64,000 nucleotides of DNA from UBA4744 sp963707435 (GCA_963707435.1 CAVPPF010000005.1:248001-312000), one strand, 5' to 3'. Positions 14,366-22,679 are shown, counted from the first letter of the stretch. Translations and numbers: made by a program. Notes: generated from the sequence alone by a model not told the origin.

Positions 14366-14744
14366 GACACGAGAGGTTATCGGAGGTCCGCCGGCTGCTC
14401 CGGTCCGACAAGTTCACTGCCTCGGCGTCGACCCGCTCTTTCCGCTCCTCGAAGGGCGTGCCGTGTTCGCCTCCCACGTTGAGGTCGAGATGAACGCGGT
14501 TCTTGACGGTCTTCGGTTCCGGAACTCGCTGGAAGAAGATCCGGGGACCTTTGCCCTCAGGGTCGATCACGGCCGAGGCGCTGTTCCACTCGCTCTCCGG
14601 AACCCCCATCTCCATGAGGAATGCCTCCCAGGAATCGAAACCAGGCGGTGGTGGCTGGACGACGTAGCCGAGCGCTGTCGACCAAAACCCGGCGAGCCGG
14701 GCCGGGTCGGCGCAGTCGATAACGATCTGCACGGCCGTCGTCAC
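14319..14744 (-). pseudogene. truncated VOC (glyoxalase-like) protein
   Basis: Residues 1-110 match a glyoxalase-like VOC protein (VQIVIDCADPARLAGFW, FDSWEAF, WNSASAVIDPEGKGPR, FFQRVPEPKTVKNRVHLDL, ERVDAEA). Relatives continue for about 35 residues with the last metal-ligand strand and a DPEGNEF motif. Here similarity stops after RVDAEAV, and the frame runs on into the start of the adenosyltransferase gene (46-base overlap) with unrelated sequence. A 3' deletion that brought the next gene close is the simplest explanation. The product would lack part of the fold. Start is GTG 14744. Confidence 0.65.
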
Positions 14745-14863
14745 CGGTCCTGCCCACCTTTCCTCGAGCTCCCCTGCAGCTTAGGTTGCCGGTGCCGGCC
14801 CCGACCAACCCGGCCCGGCTGGTCTGCGCCGATAACCTTCCACTTCTCAGTACCATCCGGTTC

Positions 14864-15754
14864 GTGAACGACAACCCGCACGACGTACTCGTAGAACGCC
14901 TCGGTAAACAGCCCGGTGTCATCATGCTCATCGGCGCTCCCGACACCGGCAAGACAACACTGGCCCGCCAGTTGCTGACGGCCGGCATCGAATCCGGATT
15001 GACTGCGGCGTACATCGATGCCGACGTTGGGCAGACGATGGTCGGCCCTCCGGCCTGTGTCGGGCTGAAATGGGTGAGGTCTCGCCAGGACATGGACGAT
15101 TTCAGCCGGGCCGACGATTTGCGATTCGTCGGATCGATCTCACCCGAACGATTGGTGCTCCAGGAGGTTCTGGCAACCGCCACCCTCGTCGAAGTGGCCC
15201 GTGAGGAAGCAGACCTCATCATTATCGACACCACCGGCGCCGTGTCGGGGGTCACCGGCCAGACGCTGAAATACCACAAGATGGAGATGTGCCGCCCGGA
15301 TGTGGTGATTGCCCTCCAGCGAGGCAGCGAAATGGAGCCGATGGTCGGTCTCCTCAGGCGGTTCTTCTCCGCCACGGTGGAGCTCACCAGCGTCCACCCG
15401 GACGTCATCCCCGTGTCACCCGAAGAACGTCGCGCCCACCGCACCAAATGGTTCGCCGAGACGCTCGCAGCACCGCTCAATCGGTGGCGAGTCCGGCCGA
15501 CCGTGTTCGCTCCCGCTCTCCCGACCGGTCTCGATCTGTCCAGGCTCGACGGCATGCTGGTCGGCGTCCACGACGGAACGGGTCGTTGCCTCGGACTCGG
15601 CGTGCTCGAGCACGAGGACGACACGTTGCGGGTCCTCACCAACGTCGGCGAAGGCATGAAAGGTCTGCGCCTGGGGTCCCTCAAGATCAACCTCGAAACC
15701 TTCGAGACGACGAGCGCCAACCTGCGCGAAATCATGTTCGGGCTCGACTTGTAG
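14864..15754 (+). CDS. Clp1/Grc3-like P-loop protein (polynucleotide kinase-type fold)
   Basis: This 296-residue P-loop protein has Walker A GAPDTGKTT (24-32), AYIDADVGQTMVGPP and DLIIIDTTGAVSG. These resemble the Clp1/Grc3 polynucleotide 5'-hydroxyl kinase P-loop family (CLP1_P). Residues after about 210 form a less conserved C-terminal domain. Eukaryotic and archaeal members phosphorylate RNA 5' ends; the function of bacterial members is not settled, so kinase activity is inference. The GTG at 14864 is preferred because TACCAT (14851-14856) ends seven bases before it, which suggests a leaderless mRNA. An in-frame TTG at 14786 has no ribosome-binding site. Confidence 0.8.
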   Translation: MNDNPHDVLVERLGKQPGVIMLIGAPDTGKTTLARQLLTAGIESGLTAAYIDADVGQTMVGPPACVGLKWVRSRQDMDDFSRADDLRFVGSISPERLVLQEVLATATLVEVAREEADLIIIDTTGAVSGVTGQTLKYHKMEMCRPDVVIALQRGSEMEPMVGLLRRFFSATVELTSVHPDVIPVSPEERRAHRTKWFAETLAAPLNRWRVRPTVFAPALPTGLDLSRLDGMLVGVHDGTGRCLGLGVLEHEDDTLRVLTNVGEGMKGLRLGSLKINLETFETTSANLREIMFGLDL

Positions 15755-15795
15755 AACTCTCTCTCAAGATTCGGCCTCCTTCCTGCCGATACTCA

Positions 15796-15815
15796 CAGTG
15801 GGATAGATACCACTG
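15796..15815. promoter_or_regulatory. inverted repeat upstream of the CAP gene
   Basis: CAGTGG (15796-15801), eight bases, then CCACTG (15810-15815) form a 6-bp dyad 23 bases before the ATG at 15838. It may be an operator. No regulator is evident nearby. Confidence 0.35.
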
Positions 15816-15837
15816 CTAGTGAGGCAAGGAAGGGACC

Positions 15838-16515
15838 ATGATTCGTCGGACCGCCATTGTGATCACCACGGTCGTGCTGGCGATCGCGACATTCGTCTCC
15901 CCCGTCCTGGCTTCGCCGGGTGAGGAAGCCAGTTTTGCCAGCCTCATCAACTCCGAGCGAACCAACCGCGGCATGAACGCGCTCGACGTTTATTGGGACC
16001 TCGTCGACGACGCCCGGGTCCACGCGGGCGTCATGGCGGATGCCGACAAGATCTTCCACTCTTCCAACCTGGCCGGCGCCACGACCGGTTGGGCTGCGCT
16101 GGGCGAGAACGTGGGGGTCGGTCCGACCGTCGGCGAGCTCCACACCGCATTCATGAACTCTGCCGGACACCGCGACAACATCCTGGGCGACTGGGACTCC
16201 ATCGGGGTGGGCGTCGCGAACACCGACCGCGGCTACATGTTCGTGACCGTGGTCTTCATGAAAGCCGCCGAAGCACCCCCTGCACCTGCACCTGCACCTG
16301 CACCCGCACCGGAGCCGGAGCCCGTGGAGGCCGCGCCCGTCGTCAACGCGGCGCCGGTATCCACCTCACAACCGGCCGCCGCCGCAGCGGTTGCTTCGGC
16401 CGCGACTCCGAAAACACCTTCCCCCGCCCCGGCTCCTGAGCCGGTCCCCGAACCGATCGACCGGCTGATCGACGACCTTCTCGCCGGCGGCGAGTTCCCC
16501 TTCTGCATCTGCTGA
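15838..16515 (+). CDS. secreted CAP/SCP-domain protein (YkwD-like)
   Basis: The 225-residue protein has a signal peptide (1-25, cleavage near VLASPG) and a CAP domain (about 30-140) with LINSERTNRG, ARVHAGVMA, HSSNL, ALGENVG and MNSAGHRDNIL. It then has a low-complexity Pro/Ala/Glu tail with an A-P repeat (about 143-160) and ends FPFCIC. CAP domains of this bacterial type are extracellular and their function is mostly unknown; the His and Glu residues of the cleft are present. AGGAAGGGACC before the ATG is a good ribosome-binding site. The C-terminal Cys-X-Cys is unusual and could bind metal or form a disulfide. Confidence 0.88.
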   Translation: MIRRTAIVITTVVLAIATFVSPVLASPGEEASFASLINSERTNRGMNALDVYWDLVDDARVHAGVMADADKIFHSSNLAGATTGWAALGENVGVGPTVGELHTAFMNSAGHRDNILGDWDSIGVGVANTDRGYMFVTVVFMKAAEAPPAPAPAPAPAPEPEPVEAAPVVNAAPVSTSQPAAAAAVASAATPKTPSPAPAPEPVPEPIDRLIDDLLAGGEFPFCIC

Positions 16516-16540
16516 TCGGCACCTCTGCCAAACCGGCGCA

Positions 16541-16650
16541 GCAAAGGCCCAAGGAACCTCTGCGAACTGCCTCCCGCACTTCCCCGAACAGGGGGCGGTT
16601 TCGCTTCAGCACCTTGGGCCTTGCTATAGCGGACACTACGAGTGCGTCAA
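16541..16650 (-). ncRNA. promoter plus long imperfect hairpin, small RNA candidate
   Basis: GCAAAGGCCCAAGG (16541-16554) pairs with CCTTGGGCCTTGC (16612-16624), with one bulged base, to enclose an 84-base hairpin. Its interior contains a second stem around CCCC-tgttc-GGGG. On the minus strand TTGACG (16645-16650) and TATAGC (16623-16628), 16 bases apart, form a good sigma-A-like promoter that would start the RNA within the outer stem. The shape recalls 6S-like rod structures, but the SRP, tmRNA and RNase P consensuses I remember do not match. No T-run follows, so the 3' end is unclear. Confidence 0.4.
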
Positions 16651-16755
16651 GACCGAGTCAAGGACCCCGTTGTGGCAGAAAACCGGCTCGCGTATTGAGG
16701 TCAACAGAGGCTATCTATGGCTAACCGGAGGTTGTCTGGAGGGTTATGCCAGCGG

Positions 16756-16810
16756 TTATCCACTTTTCAACAGGAATCCACAACAAGTTGTGCACAACCT
16801 CTGTAGACAA
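16756..16810. other. cluster of DnaA-box-like 9-mers
   Basis: In a locally AT-richer gap between convergent genes lie TTATCCACT (16756-16764), the palindromic TTGTGCACAA (16788-16797, which gives TTGTGCACA on both strands), TGTAGACAA (16802-16810, TTGTCTACA on the other strand) and the weaker GAATCCACA (16774-16782). The first three each differ by one base from TT(A/G)TCCACA. No dnaA, dnaN or rep gene is in the window, so this is not a proven origin. Confidence 0.45.
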
Positions 16811-16861
16811 GTATTTCTGGGGTTGTTTTCGCGCTCAAGCGAGCCGGACGGCGATGTCCGG

Positions 16862-18085
16862 CTACGAAGGTATAGGCCGCGATATTCCGCCGTACAACTC
16901 GAGCAAACGGTCCGTGGCCACCTTCCAGGAAAACCTCGTGGCGAAGGCAACGGCACCCTTGGACAGGTGGGCGGCCAGGTCATCGTCGAGCAAGATCCTG
17001 GCGGCAGCCGCCGCGAAGGCTTCGGGTTCCCACCCGTCGACGAGAAAACCCGACGTGCCGTCATCGATCGTATAGGCCAGCCCTCCGATGCCGGCGGCCA
17101 CCACCGGCAGGCCGCACGCTTGCGCTTCGGCGGCCACCAGCCCGAACGACTCGCTGCGTGAAGGCACCAGAAGCACATCGGCCGCCCGGTAGTACGTGGC
17201 GATCTCCCGGTGAGGCCGGGCAGGAACGAACGCAACGGCTCCTCCCAGTTGCAGAGTCTCGACCCGGGCCCGGACCCGCTCCAGCTCGGCAACACCGTGT
17301 GGGCCGCTGGGACCGCCGACGACAACGAACCGGGCATCCGGAATTTCCGTGCGTATGCGGGCGAAGGCCTCCAGAGCAATGTCGAGGCCTTTGAGCGGCT
17401 GAATCCTCCCCACGAAGAGCACCACCGGGCCGTCGCCCCAACCGAGTTCCCGGCGGGCGGCCCGCCGGGAACCGGGAGCAAATAGATCGTGATTCACCCC
17501 GGGATGGGTGACACATAATCGGGCCGGGTCGGCCCGGTACCGGCGAGCCAGATCATCAGCTTCGAACGAGGTCGACGCAATGACGCAATCCGAACCTGCA
17601 ATCACCTCCTGTTCGGCGGCAATCCGGACCAGGCTCTCGGCAGGCTCCCCCACCCGGCGCGTGGCGTCCTTGACCCGCCCCAGGGTGTGAAACGAATTAG
17701 CGAGCGGTATCCCGGTCGCTCGCTTGACGACAAGCCCTGCCCAACCGGATAGCCAGTAGTGACTGTGCACGACGTCAAAACGCTCCCCCTCGATGCGTTC
17801 GATCACCCCGTCGGCAAAAGGTTGAACGGTGGCGGGCAGGTCCTTCATCGGAAGAACGGACGAGGCCCCGGCGGGCACGTGCACCACCCGGTAACCGGGC
17901 GTGACCTCCACGTCGAGCGGGTGCGAGCCGTCGACGGCTCGAGTGAAGACATCGACCTGCACGCCGCGTTCCACCATCGCCCCGGCCAGCTCATCGATGT
18001 AGACGTTCATGCCGCCCGCATCCCCCGAACCCGGCTGGACGAGCGGCGAGGTATGCAGAGACAGGAACGCGACTCGCCGGATCAT
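16862..18085 (-). CDS. mshA: MshA-like glycosyltransferase (GT4)
   Basis: The 407-residue GT-B enzyme has an N-terminal acceptor domain with GDAGGMNVY (21-29) and HSHYWLSGW, and a C-terminal donor domain with FVGRIQPLKG and ESFGLVAAEAQA. These match MshA, which joins N-acetylglucosamine from UDP-GlcNAc to inositol-3-phosphate in the first step of mycothiol synthesis. Other GT4 enzymes share several blocks, so the symbol is probable rather than certain. It is the last gene of an overlapping run (ATGA with the acyltransferase gene). No other mycothiol gene is recognisable next to it. Confidence 0.82.
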   Translation of the reverse strand: MIRRVAFLSLHTSPLVQPGSGDAGGMNVYIDELAGAMVERGVQVDVFTRAVDGSHPLDVEVTPGYRVVHVPAGASSVLPMKDLPATVQPFADGVIERIEGERFDVVHSHYWLSGWAGLVVKRATGIPLANSFHTLGRVKDATRRVGEPAESLVRIAAEQEVIAGSDCVIASTSFEADDLARRYRADPARLCVTHPGVNHDLFAPGSRRAARRELGWGDGPVVLFVGRIQPLKGLDIALEAFARIRTEIPDARFVVVGGPSGPHGVAELERVRARVETLQLGGAVAFVPARPHREIATYYRAADVLLVPSRSESFGLVAAEAQACGLPVVAAGIGGLAYTIDDGTSGFLVDGWEPEAFAAAAARILLDDDLAAHLSKGAVAFATRFSWKVATDRLLELYGGISRPIPS

Positions 18086-18987
18086 GTCGTGCCTTCGAAG
18101 GCGAAGAGGGGCCGCGGCGATGCGCCCAACCGGAACTTGTAGGGCTCATCACCCTTGAGGAAGTCGAACGTGGTTCGCCCCGCTTCGATCTCTCGCTCGA
18201 TGAGCATGCTCAACAGAACGATTCCGGGCGAAGCCGCCGAGGCGCGGTCGTAGGCCGAGTTGTACAAAAAGAACCCGTCCGCATCTGCATAGGAAAAGGT
18301 GGCTGCAACGGGCCTGCCGTCCTCGCCACAGAGGAGGTCGACCAGCCACCCGGGCTGCTCGGCCAGCGTCGCGAACAACGCCTCCATGGCGGGATTCATG
18401 AACCGGCCCTTGGCTCCTGCCGAGCTGCGATGCAGCTCGACGAACCGGCGGAAACCCTCACCGGACCCCCGGTCGGTGACGAGTTCGGGTGCGCCGTGCA
18501 CATCCTGGAATCGGCGTCGCTTCCGCCTGATCTCGTGGCGCTCCTTCTTTCCGATCTCGTGCAGGTACTCCCCGTACTCCGCCGGGAGCGACAGCCGCGC
18601 CGTTACCGCGTGCGGTCGCGCCGGGGCGTCATATCCTGCCCGCGTCAGACCCAGGCCCACCACGTCTGCCGCTTCGACCGGCAGGGAATCAAACCGGTAG
18701 CGGAGACCGGGGAGGGCGGACACCACGTCCGCGATCAATTCGACCGCCCCGTCGCCGAGCGGGCTGCGGTAGTCGACCAGATCGGCATGCCCGACCCAGC
18801 CCAGACCGGTCTCGTCGAGCACCAGCGGCACCAGCGCCGACCCCGACTCGGCCAGACGAAGCTCGCCGATCGGGGCGCTCTCCCACATCGCCTTCAGGAA
18901 GCTGCGCCGGGAAAAGGGTCCCGTGGCCCGACCGACCGGGGCGAGATCAAATGCAGGTGTCGACCAATCGGCGTGGAAGGTCACCAT
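18082..18987 (-). CDS. GNAT-fold acyltransferase (BioF2/FemAB-like)
   Basis: This 301-residue protein resembles the acetyltransferase_6 group (FemAB/CelD-like GNAT fold). Visible parts are the basic helix KKERHEIRRKRRRF (near 150-163), GAKGRF, GRPVAATFSYADADGFFLYN and a C-terminal FDFLKGDEPYKFRLG, the last being characteristic of this group. Members transfer acyl or aminoacyl groups to envelope precursors or polysaccharides. The substrate is unknown. The start at 18987 is chosen because ATG overlaps the asparaginase stop by 7 bases; a longer frame upstream runs out of frame through that gene. Coupling to mshA by a 4-base overlap is notable. Confidence 0.82.
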   Translation of the reverse strand: MVTFHADWSTPAFDLAPVGRATGPFSRRSFLKAMWESAPIGELRLAESGSALVPLVLDETGLGWVGHADLVDYRSPLGDGAVELIADVVSALPGLRYRFDSLPVEAADVVGLGLTRAGYDAPARPHAVTARLSLPAEYGEYLHEIGKKERHEIRRKRRRFQDVHGAPELVTDRGSGEGFRRFVELHRSSAGAKGRFMNPAMEALFATLAEQPGWLVDLLCGEDGRPVAATFSYADADGFFLYNSAYDRASAASPGIVLLSMLIEREIEAGRTTFDFLKGDEPYKFRLGASPRPLFAFEGTT

Positions 18988-19925
18988 TCCAGCTGCACCA
19001 TCGGCTCGATGGTTCCCTGTGGCAGCCCCCCGCCCAGCACGGGAGGATGGGAAATGCCCCGGAGGGCCTCCCGGGCGGTCCGGGAGAGGAGGCCCAGCTG
19101 ATCGAGGGCAGCGACCATGCCGACACCAACCGCTCTCGGCGACCCATCCCATACCTTGACGGCGACCCCCAGCTGGTTGCGGACCGACACCCCGAGACAT
19201 GCCTCCGCTCCGTGCTTGGCGGCGGCCTCGACCCAGGTGGCGATGTGCGCGGCGGGCTGGCCCTGGTCGCTGGTCAGGGCGGGCCGGCCGTGCATGGCCT
19301 GCCAGGCCGGCGCAAAGCGGGCGTCGCCGGCCAGCCGGGCGAAGGAGCCCGCCATGGAGAGAACGTTGGCTCGAAACGCAGGGACGCCGCAGCCGTCGAC
19401 TCCAACCGGGCCGTGGTTCGCACCGAGAACGTCCTGCATCGTCCCCGCGATGCGTTCCTGCAAGGGATGGTCCGGGTCGAGGTAGGTATCGATCGGCCAT
19501 CCGGAAGCGACACAGGCCCGCAGCATCGCTGCGTGTTTGCCGGAACAGTTGTGCCAGATGGCACGCGGGGCACGGTGCCCGGCCGCCACGAGCTGGTCCT
19601 GGGCTCCCTCACCGAACGGCCAGGCCGGCGGGCACTTCAGTGCGGATTCGTCGAGCCCGACTTGGTCGAGCATGGCTCGCACGATGGCCACGTGGACCGG
19701 CTGGCCGCCGTGGCTGGCACACGCCAAAGCCATCTGGTGTGGAGACAGATCAGCTCCCGACTCCTGCGAGACCGTCGCCTGAAAGGGTTTCGCCGCAGAT
19801 CGCAAGAAGAAGGCTCGATCCAGGTCGCCGGTCGAGGCCCGCAAGCGGCCGCCGCCATCGACGGCGGCTACGGCTCCATCGTGTACGGCCTCAACGAGCC
19901 CGCTGCGAATGACGCGAGCCAGCAC
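18981..19925 (-). CDS. asparaginase II family protein
   Basis: The 314-residue protein matches the asparaginase_II family: RSAAKPFQA (42-50), CASHGGQPVH, NCSGKHAAML (126-135), DGCGVPAF and a Gly-rich C-terminus. The serine/lysine-containing motifs carry the putative active site. It would hydrolyse L-asparagine to aspartate and ammonia in the cytoplasm. It lies 9 bases after the RsiG-like gene and overlaps the acyltransferase gene, so all are probably one transcript. Asparagine synthetase A is encoded 5 kb away on the other strand. Confidence 0.9.
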   Translation of the reverse strand: MLARVIRSGLVEAVHDGAVAAVDGGGRLRASTGDLDRAFFLRSAAKPFQATVSQESGADLSPHQMALACASHGGQPVHVAIVRAMLDQVGLDESALKCPPAWPFGEGAQDQLVAAGHRAPRAIWHNCSGKHAAMLRACVASGWPIDTYLDPDHPLQERIAGTMQDVLGANHGPVGVDGCGVPAFRANVLSMAGSFARLAGDARFAPAWQAMHGRPALTSDQGQPAAHIATWVEAAAKHGAEACLGVSVRNQLGVAVKVWDGSPRAVGVGMVAALDQLGLLSRTAREALRGISHPPVLGGGLPQGTIEPMVQLEW

Positions 19926-19934
19926 CGGGTGAAC

Positions 19935-20471
19935 TCAGCCGACCGGGAGCTCGTCGGGGTCGACCTGCCCCTCCTTGTACCGCCGCATGATTTCGGCCTG
20001 GATGGAATCGAACACGTGCTGCACGGCCTTGCGGCCGGTTGAGATCTCTTGTTCGGTTTCCGCCAGGACCGCCTGGATGTCGGACAGCTCCTGGGTTTCG
20101 CACTCGGGGAGGCGAGACAGGAAGTCATCTTCCAGCACCCGATCGATGTGCCTGCGCCGTGACTCCGGCAGGTCGGGGGCCAGCATCTGTGGCACGCGTT
20201 GCTGCTGGCCGCCGGCACGTTCACCGGCACCCAGGATCTCAGGAAGTGCTTCGATCAGCGACCGGGTTTCTTCGCCGCTGCGGCGATTCAACTCGAACGC
20301 GAGCAAGTCCATGCGGCCGTGCAGCAACCGGCGATAGAACGACAGCTCGGTCTCGACTTCGTCGGCCATCCGGCGGCGGTCACGCAGCACGGCGACCGGG
20401 GCCGTCTCGAGGTCCGTCAGAAATTCCGGATCGAGCAGGATGTCGATGCGGCGGCGTTGTTCCATGGTCAT
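19935..20471 (-). CDS. RsiG-like protein with duplicated c-di-GMP-binding motif
   Basis: This 178-residue, mostly helical protein is an internal duplication: residues about 6-64 and 106-165 align at an offset of 100. Each half carries the pattern E-x3-S-x2-R-x3-Q-x3-D described for the anti-sigma factor RsiG, which binds cyclic di-GMP and then WhiG. Copy two is exact (E140, S144, R147, Q151, D155). Copy one has His in place of Gln (E40, S44, R47, H51, D55). In Streptomyces RsiG both copies lie on an antiparallel coiled coil. By analogy this protein may tie a sigma factor to c-di-GMP. No WhiG gene is in the window. Confidence 0.75.
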   Translation of the reverse strand: MTMEQRRRIDILLDPEFLTDLETAPVAVLRDRRRMADEVETELSFYRRLLHGRMDLLAFELNRRSGEETRSLIEALPEILGAGERAGGQQQRVPQMLAPDLPESRRRHIDRVLEDDFLSRLPECETQELSDIQAVLAETEQEISTGRKAVQHVFDSIQAEIMRRYKEGQVDPDELPVG

Positions 20472-20475
20472 GCTG

Positions 20476-21591
20476 TTACCCGCACGCGGCTTTGAGGGTG
20501 AAATACGGGTTCATGGGTGATCCGCCTCCCGGATGAATCTGGAAATGAACATGCGGCGCCCCTCCGTAGGCGTTGCCGGAGTTCCCGTTATAGCCGATCA
20601 CGTCGCCTTTCGACACATAGACGCCGGTTGTGATGCCCGGAGCCCAGCCGCTCAAGTGGGCGTAGTAGTAGCCCGTGCGGTTGTCGGCGGTGAGCCATAT
20701 CGACGTGCCGCCCAGCGAGTTCGTATAGGCCCGCACGCTTCCGCTCACCACGGCGTACACGGGCTGGCCCATCGGCGCGAACACATCGGTGCCCTTGTGG
20801 GAGCGACCGCCCGAGCGCGGGAACCCCCAGTCGTTGATGAACTGGACTGCGCCGGGGCTCATCGGACAGATGAAACCGGGGGTCACGGAGGAAGGCACGC
20901 CACCCGACGCTCCCTTGGCCCGCGCCGCCGCTGCGGCAGCCGCGGCGGCCAGCTGGGCGTCGTACTCGGACCTGAGCTTGCGACAGTCGTCGCTCAGCGT
21001 TCGGTAGGCGGCCTCTTTCTTGTTCATCGCGTCTTCCATCAGCTCGGCAACGTCGAGCGCTTCCTGGTTGAGCACCACCAGGCGTTCCTGATCGACCTTC
21101 AGCTCTTCCTGCCACCGCTCCATGTCGTTCTTGAGAGCGGCCAGGTGGTCGAGCGAAGAAATGTCCTCTTCCGTCACCACTTCGAGGAACTCCTGGCCCG
21201 TCAGTACTTCATCGACCGATGAAGACGACAGGACGAACTCGGCGACCTGGCTTCCGCCGTCCATGTACATCTCCACGGCGCGGCCGACTACCCGTTCGCG
21301 TATGTCGGCCACATCGGTTTGCTTCTCCTCGATTCGGTCGCGGAGTTGCAGCACTCGCAGGCTCACGCTCTCGAGTTCCTCGTTGACCTCGTTGTACCGG
21401 TTGAGGGCTTCGGCGGCGCGGCCGGCTGCGGCATCCCACTCATCCAGGGCCGCTTGGGAGCTTGCGCAGGCGGCGTCGACCTGCGCCTTGGTGACGGAAG
21501 ACGCTGGCAGCGCGGAACCGAACACCCAGAGCAGGACCAAAGGCAAAACGAAGAGGACGCGACGCGCCCGTAGCCAATGCATGACGCCCAT
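20476..21591 (-). CDS. secreted M23-type peptidase with coiled-coil (EnvC/NlpD-like)
   Basis: The 371-residue protein has an N-terminal signal segment (8-32), a long coiled coil (about 35-220) ending in an Ala-run, and a LytM/M23 domain (about 240-371). Zinc-site motifs are SHKGTDVFAP and HVHFQIHP. It would cut, or activate cutting of, peptidoglycan cross-links during division or cell-wall turnover. An acidic/metal Asp is present in KGTD, so it is probably active rather than a degenerate activator. It is the first gene of the minus-strand run ending with mshA, five bases before the RsiG-like gene. Confidence 0.9.
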   Translation of the reverse strand: MGVMHWLRARRVLFVLPLVLLWVFGSALPASSVTKAQVDAACASSQAALDEWDAAAGRAAEALNRYNEVNEELESVSLRVLQLRDRIEEKQTDVADIRERVVGRAVEMYMDGGSQVAEFVLSSSSVDEVLTGQEFLEVVTEEDISSLDHLAALKNDMERWQEELKVDQERLVVLNQEALDVAELMEDAMNKKEAAYRTLSDDCRKLRSEYDAQLAAAAAAAAARAKGASGGVPSSVTPGFICPMSPGAVQFINDWGFPRSGGRSHKGTDVFAPMGQPVYAVVSGSVRAYTNSLGGTSIWLTADNRTGYYYAHLSGWAPGITTGVYVSKGDVIGYNGNSGNAYGGAPHVHFQIHPGGGSPMNPYFTLKAACG

Positions 21592-21636
21592 CAGCGTAGT
21601 GAGATCTCGGACTCTTGAGAAGTCACAGCCCCCGGG

Positions 21637-22641
21637 CTACAGCAACATCGTGACGAACGGCGCGTACACCAGGGCGGCCAGCACAGGACCGTCGAGAGCG
21701 ACGAAGGAACCCTCAACGGCATCGGTGAGGTACACCTCACCGACTCTGATGAGACTGCCCATCGATATCCCGGACACGAGCCCCACCGCAGCGAAGACGC
21801 CAACCAGGAACATCCCGATGAGGTTCAGATCCCAGATGAACGAAGCGGCCACGGCGGTCACCACGATGGCGAGCACGGCCCCGGTGAGCGGGTCCATCGA
21901 CGGTGTTTTGGCGCGAGCCAGCAGGCCGGCCACGGCCTTGCCGACGATGACCACCGCCAGGAACACCCAGATGAGATCCTGCCCGAGCACGGTCTCGATG
22001 CGCACCAACACCAGCGACCCGACCGACAGGGCGGCGGCCAGGGAGACCGTTGCGGTCGAAACGATCGAGACCAGGGTGCGGTGCCGCGGGGAGGCGAGCG
22101 CTGAGAGGAGCGTGATCATGACGGCCAGCCCGGCTGCCACTCCCAGGCCTATTCCGGAGCCGGCCGGGATGAGTTCGGCCACCTCGAATCCGTAGGTCGC
22201 CAGGCCACCGGCCAACACCGAGAGCAACACCGGGACCCGGTAGGGCCTCCACGGCTCGTCTTCGCCGGAGATGTCCCACGCCCAGAGTGCGCCAACGCCG
22301 ACGAGAACGGCGACGAACCAGGCGGGCTCGGCGAAGGCGTTGGCGATCAGCAAAGCCAGGGTGGCCACGGTCACCTGAATGCCGGCGACGGTCAGCGTGG
22401 TGGCCGCCCCGCCGGAAACGGGAGGCAGGAGCGCCACCTCATCGTCGGGACCGACCGGGTCCTGGCGCCCGGCGGGCTCACCGTTGAGCCAGACGCGGGC
22501 ATGGTCGAGGCTCATCTTGAACTGGCGGCCGTAGCGGTCGGCAGCCTGGTCGAGCACCACACCGACGGTGTCGCCCGAGATCTCGACGTCGGACGAACCG
22601 GCCAGTTCCCGGAGGTTGGCAAAGAGTCGAACGTGTGCCAT
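21637..22641 (-). CDS. MoaD/ThiS-like domain fused to a polytopic membrane domain
   Basis: The 334-residue protein starts with a complete MoaD-type ubiquitin fold (1-78: VRLFANLREL, VWLNGEPAG, DEVALLPPVSGG). The terminal Gly-Gly of MoaD (77-78) is followed without a stop by about eight membrane helices (82-334). The membrane part weakly recalls CdsA-like phosphatidate cytidylyltransferases near its end, but I cannot confirm it. In MoaD the Gly-Gly must be free to be thiocarboxylated, so either the fusion is cleaved or the domain acts as a ubiquitin-like module. Start ATG 22641 is preferred over TTG 22662. Confidence 0.8.
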   Translation of the reverse strand: MAHVRLFANLRELAGSSDVEISGDTVGVVLDQAADRYGRQFKMSLDHARVWLNGEPAGRQDPVGPDDEVALLPPVSGGAATTLTVAGIQVTVATLALLIANAFAEPAWFVAVLVGVGALWAWDISGEDEPWRPYRVPVLLSVLAGGLATYGFEVAELIPAGSGIGLGVAAGLAVMITLLSALASPRHRTLVSIVSTATVSLAAALSVGSLVLVRIETVLGQDLIWVFLAVVIVGKAVAGLLARAKTPSMDPLTGAVLAIVVTAVAASFIWDLNLIGMFLVGVFAAVGLVSGISMGSLIRVGEVYLTDAVEGSFVALDGPVLAALVYAPFVTMLL

Positions 22642-22679
22642 GAGCACAGAGGTTAACGGCAAGAACGGGGAGGTACATT

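Noticed and set aside
16541..16624. SRP (4.5S) RNA, tmRNA or RNase P RNA
   Set aside because: The conserved SRP tip and the conserved cores of the others are absent. Only an unassigned hairpin can be supported.
18988..19500. Longer N-terminus for the acyltransferase gene
   Set aside because: The extension runs through the asparaginase gene in another frame and has an Arg/Gly-rich non-protein-like composition. The ATG at 18987 overlaps the asparaginase stop as expected.
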